Of a stretch of DNA of 64,000 nt, positions 7,736 to 17,464 are shown piece after piece; positions within the stretch are counted from its first letter, which is position 1; each line of letters starts with the position of its first letter. The notes under the pieces are model-generated. The model made no database searches. It saw only the letters and a program-made list of their open reading frames with translations, and was not told the origin of the DNA. Made by a program: the position numbers and the translations under genes. Origin of the DNA: Rhizorhapis sp. SPR117 (lineage in GTDB: Bacteria > Pseudomonadota > Alphaproteobacteria > Sphingomonadales > Sphingomonadaceae). The DNA lies in NCBI RefSeq assembly GCF_021742065.1, contig NZ_JAKKIE010000004.1:1-64000 (forward strand). The letters run 5' to 3'.

Positions 7736-9421
7736 ATGGCAATGGCGAACGACGCAATAATCTGGAGAGAGAAGTACAACCATCCGGTGGCTTGGGATCA
7801 GCATTTCCCGCCGCTTTCCCTGCCCGAAATGTTCTACGCCAGCGCGGCCCGAAATCCTGATGCGATTGCGCTCGATTTTATGGGACGAAAATACAGCTAT
7901 TCCGAATGCCGCGACGGCATGGAGCGGGTTGCCCATGGTTTGCAGGCGATGGGCGTCAAAAAGGGTGACCGGATCGGGCTGTTCCTGCCCAATGTGCCTC
8001 ATTATATTGCGGCTTATTATGGCGCGATGGCCATTGGCGCGGTCGTGGTCAATTTCTCACCGCTCTATACGGCTGCGGAACTGGAGCATCAGGTGGAGGA
8101 TTCGGGGACGAAAATCCTCTTCACCCTGTCTGCCAAGGCATTGTTGCCGACCGCGCTGGAGGTGTTGAACAACAGCAGTCTGGAACGGCTGGTGGTAGGT
8201 TCAGTGGCCGGCGTTCTGCCGACAACCAAATCGATCCTGTTCCGGCTTTTCAAGCGCAGCGAGACTGTCGCGCGCCCACATGATCCCCGCATCACAGCTT
8301 TTTCGGCGTTGATTGACAATGACGGCAGTCATGTGCCAGCCCCTATCGATCCGGAAAAGGATATTGCCCTGCTGCAATATACCGGCGGCACGACAGGGCG
8401 GCCCAAGGGGGCGATGCTGTCGCACCAGAATCTGACCGCCAATGCGCGTCAAGTGAACATGCTGGACCCCGGCAATGTCGAGGAAGACCGGATTATCGGC
8501 GTGCTGCCCTTTTTCCATGTTTTTGCAAATACGGTGGTGCTGAACCGGACGATATACAGCGGTGGAGAGATCGTCATGCTGCCGCGTTTCGACGCGGTGC
8601 AAACATTGGCGGCGGTGGAACGGACGCGGCCGACCGCCCTGCCGGGCGTGCCGACCATGTATCAGGCTTTGCTGGACAGTGCACGGCTGGGCGAAACCGA
8701 TTTCTCCTCCATGCGCATGTGCATATCGGGCGGTGCGCCGCTGCCTGTCGAAGTGAAGCAAAAGTTTGAGGCCGCCACGGGCGCAACGGTGGTGGAGGGC
8801 TATGGCCTGACCGAAAGCAGTGGCGTCGTTACGGTCAATCCTTACAAGGGGTTGAACAAGACGGGCACTATCGGTCAACCCTTGCCCGGCACCATCGTCA
8901 AGCTGGTCGACAAGGAAGATCCGACACGTCCGCCGCCGGAGGGCGAACCGGGTGAGGTTGTATTTTCAGGGCCGCAAGTCATGCAGGGCTATTGGCAGCG
9001 TCCGGAAGCACATGCCGAGGTATTTGTTGGCGAATATATGCGGACTGGCGACGTTGGCCTGATCGACGAGGACGGCTATATCCGCATCGTCGATCGATTG
9101 AAGGACATGATTTCGGTCGGCGGGTTCAAGGTGTTTCCAAGCCAGGTCGAGGAAGTTCTGTACCACCATCCTGATGTTCGGGAAGCGCTGGTGATTGGTA
9201 TTCCCGACCCCTATCGCGGCGAAAGCCCGAAGGCCTTCGTCACTTTGACGGAAGGGTCCGGTACGGACGGGGACGCACTCAAATCCTGGCTTAACCCCCA
9301 ATTGGGCAAGCATGAACGGGTGGTTGCGGTGGAGGTCAGGGCGGCCCTGCCAAAGACGATGGTCGGTAAATTAAGCCGCAAGGAACTGGTGGCCGAGGAG
9401 AAGGCGAAGGCCGCGATATAG
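7736..9421 (+). CDS. fadD: Long-chain fatty acid-CoA ligase (AMP-forming)
   Basis: ANL-superfamily adenylate-forming enzyme of 561 residues that activates fatty acids with ATP and CoA. Core motifs are present in order: YTGGTTGRPKGAMLSH (P-loop-like A3), GYGLTESS (A5), TGDVGLIDEDGYIRIVDRLKDM (A7/A8) and the C-terminal catalytic lysine region MVGKLSRKEL. ATG codons at 7736 and 7742 are both possible starts; neither has a strong ribosome binding site. The preference for chain length cannot be told from sequence. It lies alone between trcR and msrA. Confidence 0.9.
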   Translation: MAMANDAIIWREKYNHPVAWDQHFPPLSLPEMFYASAARNPDAIALDFMGRKYSYSECRDGMERVAHGLQAMGVKKGDRIGLFLPNVPHYIAAYYGAMAIGAVVVNFSPLYTAAELEHQVEDSGTKILFTLSAKALLPTALEVLNNSSLERLVVGSVAGVLPTTKSILFRLFKRSETVARPHDPRITAFSALIDNDGSHVPAPIDPEKDIALLQYTGGTTGRPKGAMLSHQNLTANARQVNMLDPGNVEEDRIIGVLPFFHVFANTVVLNRTIYSGGEIVMLPRFDAVQTLAAVERTRPTALPGVPTMYQALLDSARLGETDFSSMRMCISGGAPLPVEVKQKFEAATGATVVEGYGLTESSGVVTVNPYKGLNKTGTIGQPLPGTIVKLVDKEDPTRPPPEGEPGEVVFSGPQVMQGYWQRPEAHAEVFVGEYMRTGDVGLIDEDGYIRIVDRLKDMISVGGFKVFPSQVEEVLYHHPDVREALVIGIPDPYRGESPKAFVTLTEGSGTDGDALKSWLNPQLGKHERVVAVEVRAALPKTMVGKLSRKELVAEEKAKAAI

Positions 9422-9487
9422 GAATGGGTCTGGAATAGCGCCGGCATTCATCTTACCTTGAACCCTTACCGTGGATGAAGGTGCAAC

Positions 9488-10021
9488 ATGGCTCAGGAAA
9501 TCGCGACGTTGGCAGGCGGGTGCTTCTGGTGCACGGAGGCCGTGTTCAACGGCCTCAAAGGCGTGTCTTCCGTCGAAAGCGGCTATACAGGCGGACACGG
9601 GGCCAATCCCACTTATGAAGAGGTGTGCAGCGGCACGACCGGCCATGCCGAGGCGATACGCATTGCATTCGATCCTGACGCGATCAGTTATGGCGACCTG
9701 CTCGACGTATTTTTTGCAACGCACGATCCGACAACGCTCAATCGGCAGGGGAATGATGTCGGCACCCAATATCGTTCCGCCATCTTCCCCCACACACCCG
9801 CGCAGGCAGAAGAAGCGCGTGCCGCGATGGATCGGGCGGGCGCGGATTGGCCGGACCCGATCGTCACGACGATTGAACCGCTGTCGGACTGGTATCCGGC
9901 GGAGGATTATCACCAGACCTATTGGGAACGTGTGGGGGCACGTAATCCTTATTGTATGGCTGTTATTCCACCCAAATTACAGAAACTGAGACGAAAATTC
10001 GGTGAGCGGTTGAAAGTCTGA
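9488..10021 (+). CDS. msrA: Peptide-methionine (S)-S-oxide reductase MsrA
   Basis: Repairs the S-epimer of oxidised methionine in proteins. The 177-residue protein carries the family signature GGCFWCTEAVF, with the catalytic cysteine at residue 12. The conserved HDPTTLNRQGNDVGTQYRS stretch and the C-terminal EDYHQTYW follow. The ATG is preceded by GAAGG. The next gene encodes a small lipoprotein, but a shared function is not evident. Confidence 0.96.
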   Translation: MAQEIATLAGGCFWCTEAVFNGLKGVSSVESGYTGGHGANPTYEEVCSGTTGHAEAIRIAFDPDAISYGDLLDVFFATHDPTTLNRQGNDVGTQYRSAIFPHTPAQAEEARAAMDRAGADWPDPIVTTIEPLSDWYPAEDYHQTYWERVGARNPYCMAVIPPKLQKLRRKFGERLKV

Positions 10022-10075
10022 TAGTCAGCCAGGTACGGCCTGAGGTTGATTGGCGCATGGTCTGGAGGATGCTAT

Positions 10076-10330
10076 ATGCGGTATTTGTTGTTGCTGTTGC
10101 CCATTTTGGCCAGCGGATGCATTGCCAGGACCGCGGCGAATGTCGTGACCATGCCGGTCAAGGCGGTTGGGCAGGGGGCTGACTGGGCCACGACCAGTCA
10201 GGATGAGGCCGATCGGAATTATGGTCGCCAGATGCGCAAGCAGGAAGCGCGTGAGGGTAAGGACGCGAAGCGGGCCGCCGCGCAACGCCGCAAGGACTGC
10301 GAAGATGCGGGCTATTCGAGTTGCAATTGA
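10076..10330 (+). CDS. Small predicted lipoprotein
   Basis: 84-residue protein with a lipoprotein signal peptide. MRYLLLLLPILASGC ends in the lipobox LASGC, with the acylated cysteine at 15. The mature part is short and highly charged (repeated K, R, E, D, Q), ending in RRKDCEDAGYSSC with two more cysteines. GGAGGA lies about seven bases before the ATG at 10076, which decides the start over an upstream ATG at 10046. Membrane-anchored; function unknown. Confidence 0.75.
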   Translation: MRYLLLLLPILASGCIARTAANVVTMPVKAVGQGADWATTSQDEADRNYGRQMRKQEAREGKDAKRAAAQRRKDCEDAGYSSCN

Positions 10331-10411
10331 CCTGCGGTTGAATGTTTGACCGGCGCGATAGGGCGCAACGGAGCCTTTGACCTTTAGCTGATTCCTCACT
10401 AGGGGCCATGC

Positions 10412-11758
10412 ATGCTCAGCCTTGACGATGCCCAGAAGCGGGCGGAACAGCTTGTCGAAACGGCCCGCCGGATCGGTTCCGATGCCGCCGACGCGATTTA
10501 TATATGTGACGCATCCACGCAGGTGCAAATGCGCCTGGGTCTGCTGGAGGATGTGGAGCGGTCGGAGGGCGAGGAAATCGGTCTTCGCGTCTTTGCGGGC
10601 AAAAGATCGGCGACGGTTTCTTCTTCCGATATGTCGGATGAGGCGCTGAACCGACTGGCTGAACGCGCGTTGGCCATGGCGCGGGAAGCGCCTGAGGACC
10701 AATATGCAGGGCTTGCGCCCGAAGAGTTGCTGCTCCGCAAGAAAGCACCCAATCTGGAACTCGCGGCCAAGGATGAACCCGATCCGCAGGCATTGAAGGA
10801 ACGCGCACTCGTCGCGGAAGAGGCCGCGCGCGGCGTCATGGGCGTGACGAACAGCGAAGGGGCGGGCGCCAGCGCGGGACGCAGTCATATCGCCCTTGCC
10901 ACCAGCCATGGATTCGCCGGAAGCTATGCCGCGACCTCGCATGGTTGCTATGCCAGCGTACTGGCGGGCGAAGGGTCTGGCATGCAACGCGATTATGCGA
11001 GCCACAGCGTCCGGCACCTGTCGGACCTTGAAGGGGCCGAAAGCATCGGACTGCGCGCGGGCCAGCGTGCGGTGGCGCGGCTCAATCCGGTCAAGATCGA
11101 AAGCGGGCAGATGCCGGTCATTTTCGATCCACGCATTGGGTCCAGCCTGATCGGGCATCTGATCGGCGGCATTGTGGGTTCCGCCATCACGCGCAAATCG
11201 AGTTTCCTGCTGGAATCGCTGGGCAAGTCGATTTTTCCTGAAGATATTACGATCATCGACGATCCGCATCGGTTGCGCGGCTTGCGCTCGCGCCCCTTTG
11301 ACGGAGAAGGCCTGCCGACGCGCCGCAACGCATTGATTGAAGAGGGCGTTTTGACCGGCTGGTTGCTCGACAGCGCTTCGGCCCGCCAACTGGGATTGCA
11401 ACCGACCGGCCATGCGGCGCGAGGGACTGGCGGTTCGCCGGGGGCAAGCGCGACCAACGTCCACATGGAACCGGGCAGCATGGCGCCGGGCGATCTGATG
11501 GCCGATGTGAAGCGCGGCATTTATGTAACCGAACTGATCGGCATGGGCGTCAATATGGTGACGGGCGATTACAGCCGGGGGGCATCGGGTTTCCTGATTG
11601 AAAACGGCGCAACGGGACCTGCGGTGGCCGAAATCACTATCGCGGGCAATCTGAAGGACATGTTTGCATCGCTTAGCGCTGCCAACGATCTGGAATTCCG
11701 TCACGGAATCAATGTTCCAACGCTGCGGGTGGACGGAATGACGGTCGCGAGTGGCTGA
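10412..11758 (+). CDS. pmbA: TldE/PmbA family metalloprotease component
   Basis: 448-residue PmbA (TldE) protein. With TldD it forms a heterodimeric protease that matures peptides and degrades misfolded ones; the TldE subunit lacks the HExxxH zinc site, and none is seen here. Family-typical stretches include the N-terminal EEIGLRVFAGKRSATVSSSD and the C-terminal GMGVNMVTGDYSRGASGF. AGGGG precedes the ATG. Its end overlaps the following cysQ-like gene by eight bases, so the two are probably co-translated. No tldD is in the window. Confidence 0.93.
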   Translation: MLSLDDAQKRAEQLVETARRIGSDAADAIYICDASTQVQMRLGLLEDVERSEGEEIGLRVFAGKRSATVSSSDMSDEALNRLAERALAMAREAPEDQYAGLAPEELLLRKKAPNLELAAKDEPDPQALKERALVAEEAARGVMGVTNSEGAGASAGRSHIALATSHGFAGSYAATSHGCYASVLAGEGSGMQRDYASHSVRHLSDLEGAESIGLRAGQRAVARLNPVKIESGQMPVIFDPRIGSSLIGHLIGGIVGSAITRKSSFLLESLGKSIFPEDITIIDDPHRLRGLRSRPFDGEGLPTRRNALIEEGVLTGWLLDSASARQLGLQPTGHAARGTGGSPGASATNVHMEPGSMAPGDLMADVKRGIYVTELIGMGVNMVTGDYSRGASGFLIENGATGPAVAEITIAGNLKDMFASLSAANDLEFRHGINVPTLRVDGMTVASG

Positions 11759-12539
11759 ATCCTTGCTTGAACAGGTTGAGGCTGCGGTTCAGGAAGCCGC
11801 GGATATGGCGATGGCGCTCTGGCATGAGGGCGAATCCCGGGTGAAGACTTGGGAAAAGTCCCCCGGCCAGCCTGTGTGCGAGGTGGACATAGAGGCCGAC
11901 CGGCTGTTGCGCGAACGATTGGGCGCGATTGATCCGGGTGCGGCATGGTTGTCGGAAGAGGCCGCGGACGATCTGGTGCGCCTGGGCCATGAGCGTATAT
12001 GGGTCGTCGATCCGATCGACGGCACGCGCGATTATTTGCGTGGGCGACGCGGCTGGGCAGTTTCCGTGGCGCTGGTCGAACATGGCGAGCCCGTGTTGGG
12101 GTTGTTGGCTGCGCCGGCGCGGGACGAAATGTGGATCGCGCAGAAGGGCAAGGGCGTGTGGCGCAATGGCGTGCCACTGGCTGCGAGCCAACGTGCGATC
12201 TTTGCCGGTGCGCGTGTTCCCGCCGATCAACTTCCCAAAGCCGATCGGGACCTGACCCCGGTGCACAAGCCCAACAGCATTGCGCTGCGTATGGCGATGG
12301 TTGCTGCCGATGAGGCGGATCTGGTCGCCACGATCCGCTGGGGCAATGAATGGGACATAGCGGCTGCGATGCTGATTGCGGGGGAGGCAGGCGCGGCCGT
12401 CACTGATGCGCTGGGTCAGCCATTGCGTTTCAATCGCGAAAATCCAACCGCTTTTGGCGTATTGTGTTGCGCGCAGGGTATTCATGCGGCCGCCGTCGAA
12501 CGATTGAGCGGACGGGTTAAGGATATACTTGGAAGCTGA
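11751..12539 (+). CDS. cysQ: 3'(2'),5'-bisphosphate nucleotidase / inositol monophosphatase family (CysQ-like)
   Basis: Magnesium-dependent phosphatase of 262 residues. WLSEEAADD provides the first metal-binding acidic pair, VVDPIDGTRDYL is the diagnostic DPIDGT motif, and NEWDIAAAMLIAGEAGAAV is the second site. This pattern fits CysQ, which recycles adenosine 3',5'-bisphosphate from sulfate assimilation, but inositol phosphatase activity cannot be excluded. The start is a GTG inside the end of pmbA, consistent with coupling. Confidence 0.85.
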   Translation: MAESLLEQVEAAVQEAADMAMALWHEGESRVKTWEKSPGQPVCEVDIEADRLLRERLGAIDPGAAWLSEEAADDLVRLGHERIWVVDPIDGTRDYLRGRRGWAVSVALVEHGEPVLGLLAAPARDEMWIAQKGKGVWRNGVPLAASQRAIFAGARVPADQLPKADRDLTPVHKPNSIALRMAMVAADEADLVATIRWGNEWDIAAAMLIAGEAGAAVTDALGQPLRFNRENPTAFGVLCCAQGIHAAAVERLSGRVKDILGS

Positions 12540-12544
12540 CGGCC

Positions 12545-13483
12545 CTAGCGGGGGCGCGTCCATAGTCCCTGACGAATTGCATCACCCTGTCCAAATCGCG
12601 CCCGCCGCCGGGACTGGATACCGGCTTTGATGATCCATCCGATTTTTGCCAATTTGCCCGTATGCACGCGCTGGTCCCAGGCATGCCCACCTTTTGCCGC
12701 TACTTTCCGGGCGATGTCGCCATAGATCCCCGCCGCCGCCAATACTGCCCAGGCTGATCGAAATGGGAGCGCAGGCGTGCCGTGACGGGCGCTGGCTTCG
12801 TAACGTGCGGCCATGACGGAGAGGCGCTTGCCAAGCACCGCAAGCCGTGCCCGATAGGCGGGTTGCAGCATGTTGTCGGTCGGGATGGTCATTTCCATGA
12901 GCCAGTCGGCGGGCAGATAACAGCGGCCAGCCGCATGGTCCTCCCCGACATCGCGGGCGATATTGGCAAGTTGAAAGGCAAGGCCCAGATCGCAGGCCCG
13001 GTCGAGAGTAGCATCGTCGGCGGGATCGACGCCCATGACCAGCGCCATCATGCATCCGACTGCACCGGCGACATGATAACAATAGCGCAGCAGATCGTCT
13101 TCGCTCTGCGGCTGCCAACCCTGTGCATCCAGTGCAAAGCCTTCGATCAGGTCGTGGATGAGGGATGCGGGAATATGACATTCGGCGGCAACGAGGGCCA
13201 GCCCGTCAAAAGCGGGATCGCCTGTTGTTTGTCCAGCCAAGGCTATGGCCGTCAGGGCGCGGATATGGGCGAGGCGGGCCTGCGGATCATCAACGCTCGC
13301 CATCGCGCCGCCATGATCCTGTCCATCGGCCAGATCGTCGCATTTGCGGCACCATGCATAGAGCAGCCATGCCCGCTCACGCGTTTGGCGGGCGAACAGG
13401 GTGGAGGCCATGGCGAAGCTTTTGGAGCCTTTGGCAATGCTGTCGCGGGCATGGGCGATCAGCGCCGCGCGACCTTTCTTCAC
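12545..13483 (-). CDS. crtB: Phytoene synthase CrtB
   Basis: Head-to-head prenyl synthase that joins two geranylgeranyl diphosphates to phytoene, the first step of C40 carotenoids. The two Asp-rich metal motifs are visible: YAWCRKCDDLADGQD near residues 41-55 and LANIARDVGED. The length of 312 residues is normal. It is the last gene of the minus-strand crtY-crtI-crtB operon, 24 bases after crtI, and converges on cysQ with only five bases between stops. Confidence 0.93.
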   Translation of the reverse strand: MKKGRAALIAHARDSIAKGSKSFAMASTLFARQTRERAWLLYAWCRKCDDLADGQDHGGAMASVDDPQARLAHIRALTAIALAGQTTGDPAFDGLALVAAECHIPASLIHDLIEGFALDAQGWQPQSEDDLLRYCYHVAGAVGCMMALVMGVDPADDATLDRACDLGLAFQLANIARDVGEDHAAGRCYLPADWLMEMTIPTDNMLQPAYRARLAVLGKRLSVMAARYEASARHGTPALPFRSAWAVLAAAGIYGDIARKVAAKGGHAWDQRVHTGKLAKIGWIIKAGIQSRRRARFGQGDAIRQGLWTRPR

Positions 13484-13507
13484 AAATCCTCACGTTTCAT
13501 GGTCGTG

Positions 13508-14989
13508 TCACAGCCGCAGATCTTCGATCATCAATCCAGCGGTGGCTTTTGCGCTGGCCACGACGCCGGGAATGCCCGCGCCCGGATGCGTGCCCGCGCC
13601 GACGAAATAGAGATTCTGGATCATATCGTCGCGGTTATGCGTGCGGAACCACGCGCTTTGGGTCAGCGTCGGTTCCAGCGAAAAAGCGCTGCCCATATGC
13701 GCATTCAGGTCGTGCGCGAAATCGGTCGGAGCATAATGGAAACTGGTGACGATGCGTGATCGAATGTCAGGAATCAGCCGCCGTTCGATTTCGTCGAGTA
13801 TCCGTTCCTTGTAAACGGGGCCGACTTCGTCCCAGTCGATCGGCAGTTTGCCCAGATGCGGGACGGGAGCGAGTGCGTAGAAGGTGGAATGCCCCTCCGG
13901 CGCCATGCCGGGATCGGTGACGGTCGGATGGTGCAGGTATAGCGAGAAATCCCGGGCCAGCACTCCATGTTCGTATATGTCCTGCAACAGTCCTTTGTAA
14001 CGCGGTCCGAACAGGATCATGTGGTGGGGGATGCCGGGCCATGTTCCCTTGATGCCGAAATGCACGACGAAGAGGCTGGGCGACCAGCGCTTTTGCGCCA
14101 ATGCATCACCCTGGCGCTGGCCACGGATGTTGGAGGCGAGAAGGTCGCGATAGCTGTGCATGATGTCGGCATTGCTGGCGACGGCATCGAATTTCTCGAT
14201 CCAGCCGCTGCGCGTCCGCACGCCGGTGGCGCGATTGCCCAGTGTTTCGATCTCCTCGACCGGATCGCCCAGACGCAGCGTGCCGCCCAGTCGTTCGAAC
14301 TGCGCGACCATGCCGGAAACCAGCTTGTTGGTGCCGCCACGCGCAAACCAGACGCCACCGTCGCGTTCCAGCTTGTGGATCAGGGCGTAAATGCTGCTGG
14401 CCGTCATCGGATTGCCGCCGACGAGCAAGGTGTGAAAGCTAAGCGCCTCACGCAGTTTTTCGCTTTTTACGAAGCTGGACACCATGCTGTAGACGGATCG
14501 CCATGCCTGGTAACGGGCGAGTGCAGGCGCAGCGCGGATCATGGTGGAAAAATCAAGGAAGGGCGTGGCGCCCAGCTTTACATAGCCTTCTTCATAAACG
14601 CCCGACGCATATTCCAGAAAACGTTCATAACCCGTAATATCGGCGGGGTTGAGCTTGGCGATTTCCTTGCGCAAGGCGGCTTCGTCATTGCTGTAGTCGA
14701 ATTGCGACCCGTCAGGCCAGTTGAGGCGGTAAAAGGGGCTGACAGGTTCAAGCGCGACATCCTCTGCCATATCATGGCCGGTCAGCCGCCACAGATCGGC
14801 AAGGCACGCCGGATCAGTGATGACCGTGGGGCCAGCGTCAAAGGTGAAGCCATCCTTTTCCCATACATAGGCTCGCCCGCCGGGACGATCGCGCGCTTCC
14901 ACTACGGTGGTCGCGATGCCCGCCGATTGCAGGCGGATCGCCAGCGCCAACCCGCCAATGCCAGCCCCTATGATCGCGGCTGTCTTCAC
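13508..14989 (-). CDS. crtI: Phytoene desaturase CrtI
   Basis: FAD-dependent desaturase of 493 residues that converts phytoene to lycopene in four steps. The N-terminal dinucleotide motif is GAGIGGLALAIRLQSAG, followed by EARDRPGGRAYVWE. The C-terminal carotenoid desaturase signature reads VGAGTHPGAGIPGVVASAKAT. Its start overlaps the crtY stop by four bases (ATGA), so crtY and crtI are translationally coupled. Confidence 0.96.
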   Translation of the reverse strand: MKTAAIIGAGIGGLALAIRLQSAGIATTVVEARDRPGGRAYVWEKDGFTFDAGPTVITDPACLADLWRLTGHDMAEDVALEPVSPFYRLNWPDGSQFDYSNDEAALRKEIAKLNPADITGYERFLEYASGVYEEGYVKLGATPFLDFSTMIRAAPALARYQAWRSVYSMVSSFVKSEKLREALSFHTLLVGGNPMTASSIYALIHKLERDGGVWFARGGTNKLVSGMVAQFERLGGTLRLGDPVEEIETLGNRATGVRTRSGWIEKFDAVASNADIMHSYRDLLASNIRGQRQGDALAQKRWSPSLFVVHFGIKGTWPGIPHHMILFGPRYKGLLQDIYEHGVLARDFSLYLHHPTVTDPGMAPEGHSTFYALAPVPHLGKLPIDWDEVGPVYKERILDEIERRLIPDIRSRIVTSFHYAPTDFAHDLNAHMGSAFSLEPTLTQSAWFRTHNRDDMIQNLYFVGAGTHPGAGIPGVVASAKATAGLMIEDLRL

Positions 14990-16149
14990 GCTGCCTGTTC
15001 CCCCAGCGCTGCGATAGCGCGGCCCAGCGGAACTGGCGGTTTACCGGTCAATATACGGAGCCTGTCCGCCATGGTGGATCGACCGGCATAGAAGCGTCCG
15101 ATCAGTTTGGGATCAAGCCGATAGAATCGTTCCAGCACCTTGTAACGTTCCTCCGGTTTGGCAGCGCGCAGCATCATGCGGTCAAGCACATGGTAAAACT
15201 GCCCCTGATGCCAGCGCTTTCGCGCAAAGCCATAGCAGGCGTCGTGCAGGCTGACCGCTGAAAAATCCGTGAGTGTCGTGAGAAAGGCGGCCAGCCGGAC
15301 CGCATCGGGCAGGGAATAGCCGGTAGTCGGGTGGAACAGGGCGGCACGCGTGCCCGCCTTTGGCATCTCCTTGCCGCCGCGATTCCAGTATGCGGTGAAA
15401 TCGCCGCCCATCAAAATGGGCAATACGCCGCGTTCGCTGCGTTCGATCCGATCCACCTGCCATCCTTGCGCTTTTGCATAATCGGCAATGCGCGCGGCGA
15501 GCACTGGCTCGTCGAGGTCGGACTGGTTGCTGAAATATGTATCTTCGACAAACATCTGCGCGGGACCAAAAGGAAGGCAATAGACGAAGCGATAACCATC
15601 AAATTGTTGCACGGTTGCGTCCATGATGACAGGGCGTGTGCGCCAATGGGGTTCTTTCAGGGATAAAAGCTGACCCACGAATTTCTGATAGCCGACATCG
15701 AGCGGGGCCATGTCGCCCGCACCGCGTGCGTCGATGACCCCCTTTGCCTCTATGCGTAAACCATTGTCGAGCACGGCGGTCACGGGATTGGCGGCCAGCA
15801 CCTTGCGGCCCGTGACAAGCGCAGTTGGCGGCAGCGCAGCGCGGATGACCTGATCGAAACGCTCGCTTTCTATGGAATAATAAATCGCGTCCAGTTGTCG
15901 GCTGTGGCCCGGGAAGGCGACGTCATATCCCTTCCACCCATGGGTGACGAGCGGTGCGATCAGCCAGCGATTCTGCGGGTCTATATCATCGGCGAAATAG
16001 GACCAGATATGATTGCCGCCAAGATTTTCACCTTCTTCGACCAGCAGGATCTTCAGCTCTGGCCGCGTTTTTGCAAGCGCCAGCGCGATCAATCCCCCCG
16101 CCAGGCCGCCACCCAATATGACGAGATCGCAGGAAACGCTTTTGGTCAT
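14986..16149 (-). CDS. crtY: Lycopene beta-cyclase CrtY
   Basis: Cyclises both ends of lycopene to beta-carotene. The 387-residue protein has the FAD motif VILGGGLAGGLIALAL near its start and the cyclase-typical HPTTGYSLPDAVRLA in its second half. The ATG at 16149 (MTKSVSCDL) is chosen because it sits directly before the Rossmann strand; an ATG at 16227 would add 26 unconserved residues. It is the first gene of the crtYIB operon and is divergent from the hydroxylase gene at 16267. Confidence 0.93.
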   Translation of the reverse strand: MTKSVSCDLVILGGGLAGGLIALALAKTRPELKILLVEEGENLGGNHIWSYFADDIDPQNRWLIAPLVTHGWKGYDVAFPGHSRQLDAIYYSIESERFDQVIRAALPPTALVTGRKVLAANPVTAVLDNGLRIEAKGVIDARGAGDMAPLDVGYQKFVGQLLSLKEPHWRTRPVIMDATVQQFDGYRFVYCLPFGPAQMFVEDTYFSNQSDLDEPVLAARIADYAKAQGWQVDRIERSERGVLPILMGGDFTAYWNRGGKEMPKAGTRAALFHPTTGYSLPDAVRLAAFLTTLTDFSAVSLHDACYGFARKRWHQGQFYHVLDRMMLRAAKPEERYKVLERFYRLDPKLIGRFYAGRSTMADRLRILTGKPPVPLGRAIAALGEQAA

Positions 16150-16266
16150 GCGCACATGGCTTAACGGGTCAGTGCGATGGCGGAAAGAGGGCTTGGGAAT
16201 TATGTTGTGGGCTTTTTTCAAAGCCATGCCGGATGACGGCTCGGCGAAACCAGTCTATGGGAGGGC

Positions 16267-16998
16267 ATGTCCATTCTGACCGCGATGCTGCTTTCGGCTC
16301 TTGCAATGACGATGATCGTCGCAATCCGCTATGTACTGGCGAGCGGCGGCTTTGCTTTGGCTACGCGATTGCGGCATCGGGGACTTTACGTCGGACTGGG
16401 TGCCCAGATCAGACGGGAAATCGGCTGGTCGCTCGCCAGCGCGGTAATTTATGGCGTGCCTGCGGGAATTGTTGCCTGGGGCTGGCAGACCCATGGATGG
16501 ACGCGCATCTATTGGGAGGTTGGTGACTGGCCGTTCTGGTATTGGCCGCTGTCGGTCCTCCTCTATCTATTCGCGCATGACACATGGTTTTACTGGACCC
16601 ATCGCGCCATGCACGGACGGCATCTGTTCCGTATCGCCCATGCCGTCCATCATGCCAGCCGCCCGCCAACCGCCTGGGCCGCGATGAGCTTTCACCCCTG
16701 GGAGGCTATGACAGGCGCTGTGGTCATTCCGGCGCTGGTGTTCATCATCCCCATTCATGTCGGTGCGTTGGGAGCGGTGTTGGCGATCATGACGATCATG
16801 GGCGTCGCCAATCATATGGGATGGGAAATGTTTCCTCGCGCGTTGGTGCAGGGCCCTGCAGGAAAATATTTGATCACGGCCAGTCATCATCAGCGGCATC
16901 ATCAGCAATATACTTGTAATTTTGGGCTTTATTTCCGTTTCTGGGACCATGTCTGTGGAACAGATCGCGGCCTTGGCCACTTTGAAGGGCGGGCGTAA
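16267..16998 (+). CDS. Fatty acid hydroxylase / sterol desaturase superfamily protein, possible carotenoid hydroxylase
   Basis: Integral membrane diiron oxygenase of 243 residues with several hydrophobic segments. The histidine boxes are FAHDTWFYWTHRAMHG, HAVHHASR and SHHQRHHQQ. It is longer than typical sphingomonad CrtZ and has a different histidine-box pattern. Because it is divergent from crtYIB, a carotenoid ring hydroxylase is plausible; carotenoid 2,2'-hydroxylase (CrtG), needed for nostoxanthin, is one candidate. This is inference from position and family. The start follows GGGAGGG, and the stop overlaps the next start by one base. Confidence 0.75.
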   Translation: MSILTAMLLSALAMTMIVAIRYVLASGGFALATRLRHRGLYVGLGAQIRREIGWSLASAVIYGVPAGIVAWGWQTHGWTRIYWEVGDWPFWYWPLSVLLYLFAHDTWFYWTHRAMHGRHLFRIAHAVHHASRPPTAWAAMSFHPWEAMTGAVVIPALVFIIPIHVGALGAVLAIMTIMGVANHMGWEMFPRALVQGPAGKYLITASHHQRHHQQYTCNFGLYFRFWDHVCGTDRGLGHFEGRA

Positions 16999-17435
16999 TG
17001 CGGAGAACGGGAATATGCTTGGCCGGAATAATGCTGCTGACCACCTTGCCCGGAGCCGTGCCGGTGCATGATCTGGAAGTGTCCATCGGCGGGCTTCGGT
17101 CGGACAAGGGCGTGTTGCAGCTTTGTCTGACGCGCGATTCCGCATTCTTTCCGGATTGCCGAAAGGATCCGGCCCGCCGCCACCTGACGGTTGCGGCCAG
17201 CCACCCTGATGGGATCGTTTTTCCGGCCTTGCCAGAGGACGTTTATGCCCTGTCGGTGTTGCACGATGAAAATGCCAATGATCGGCTTGATACCTTCTTG
17301 GGCATTCCAAAGGAGGGCATTGGATTTTCGCGTAATCCGCGACTGCATTTCGGCCCGCCCCGTTTCAGCGCCGTCGAACTTGACTCCGCTGATGGTGCGC
17401 GTTTGAGCCAGATCAAGATGAAATATTTCCTGTAG
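16998..17435 (+). CDS. DUF2141 secreted protein
   Basis: 145-residue protein with a signal peptide (MRRTGICLAGIMLLTTLPGA) and a DUF2141 domain, recognisable from VLQLCLTRDSAFFPDC and the acidic LHDENANDRLDTFLGIPKEG turn. Periplasmic or surface-exposed; its function is unknown. The start codon overlaps the hydroxylase stop (TAATG), so both are one transcription unit. This pairing beside carotenoid genes suggests an envelope or pigment-membrane role, but nothing in the sequence proves it. Confidence 0.82.
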   Translation: MRRTGICLAGIMLLTTLPGAVPVHDLEVSIGGLRSDKGVLQLCLTRDSAFFPDCRKDPARRHLTVAASHPDGIVFPALPEDVYALSVLHDENANDRLDTFLGIPKEGIGFSRNPRLHFGPPRFSAVELDSADGARLSQIKMKYFL

Positions 17436-17464
17436 ATAGTTCCGTCGCCCCACACCATGAAGGA

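Noticed and set aside
10025..11704. 559-codon minus-strand frame opposite pmbA
   Set aside because: Shadow of pmbA and the lipoprotein gene; no recognisable motif.
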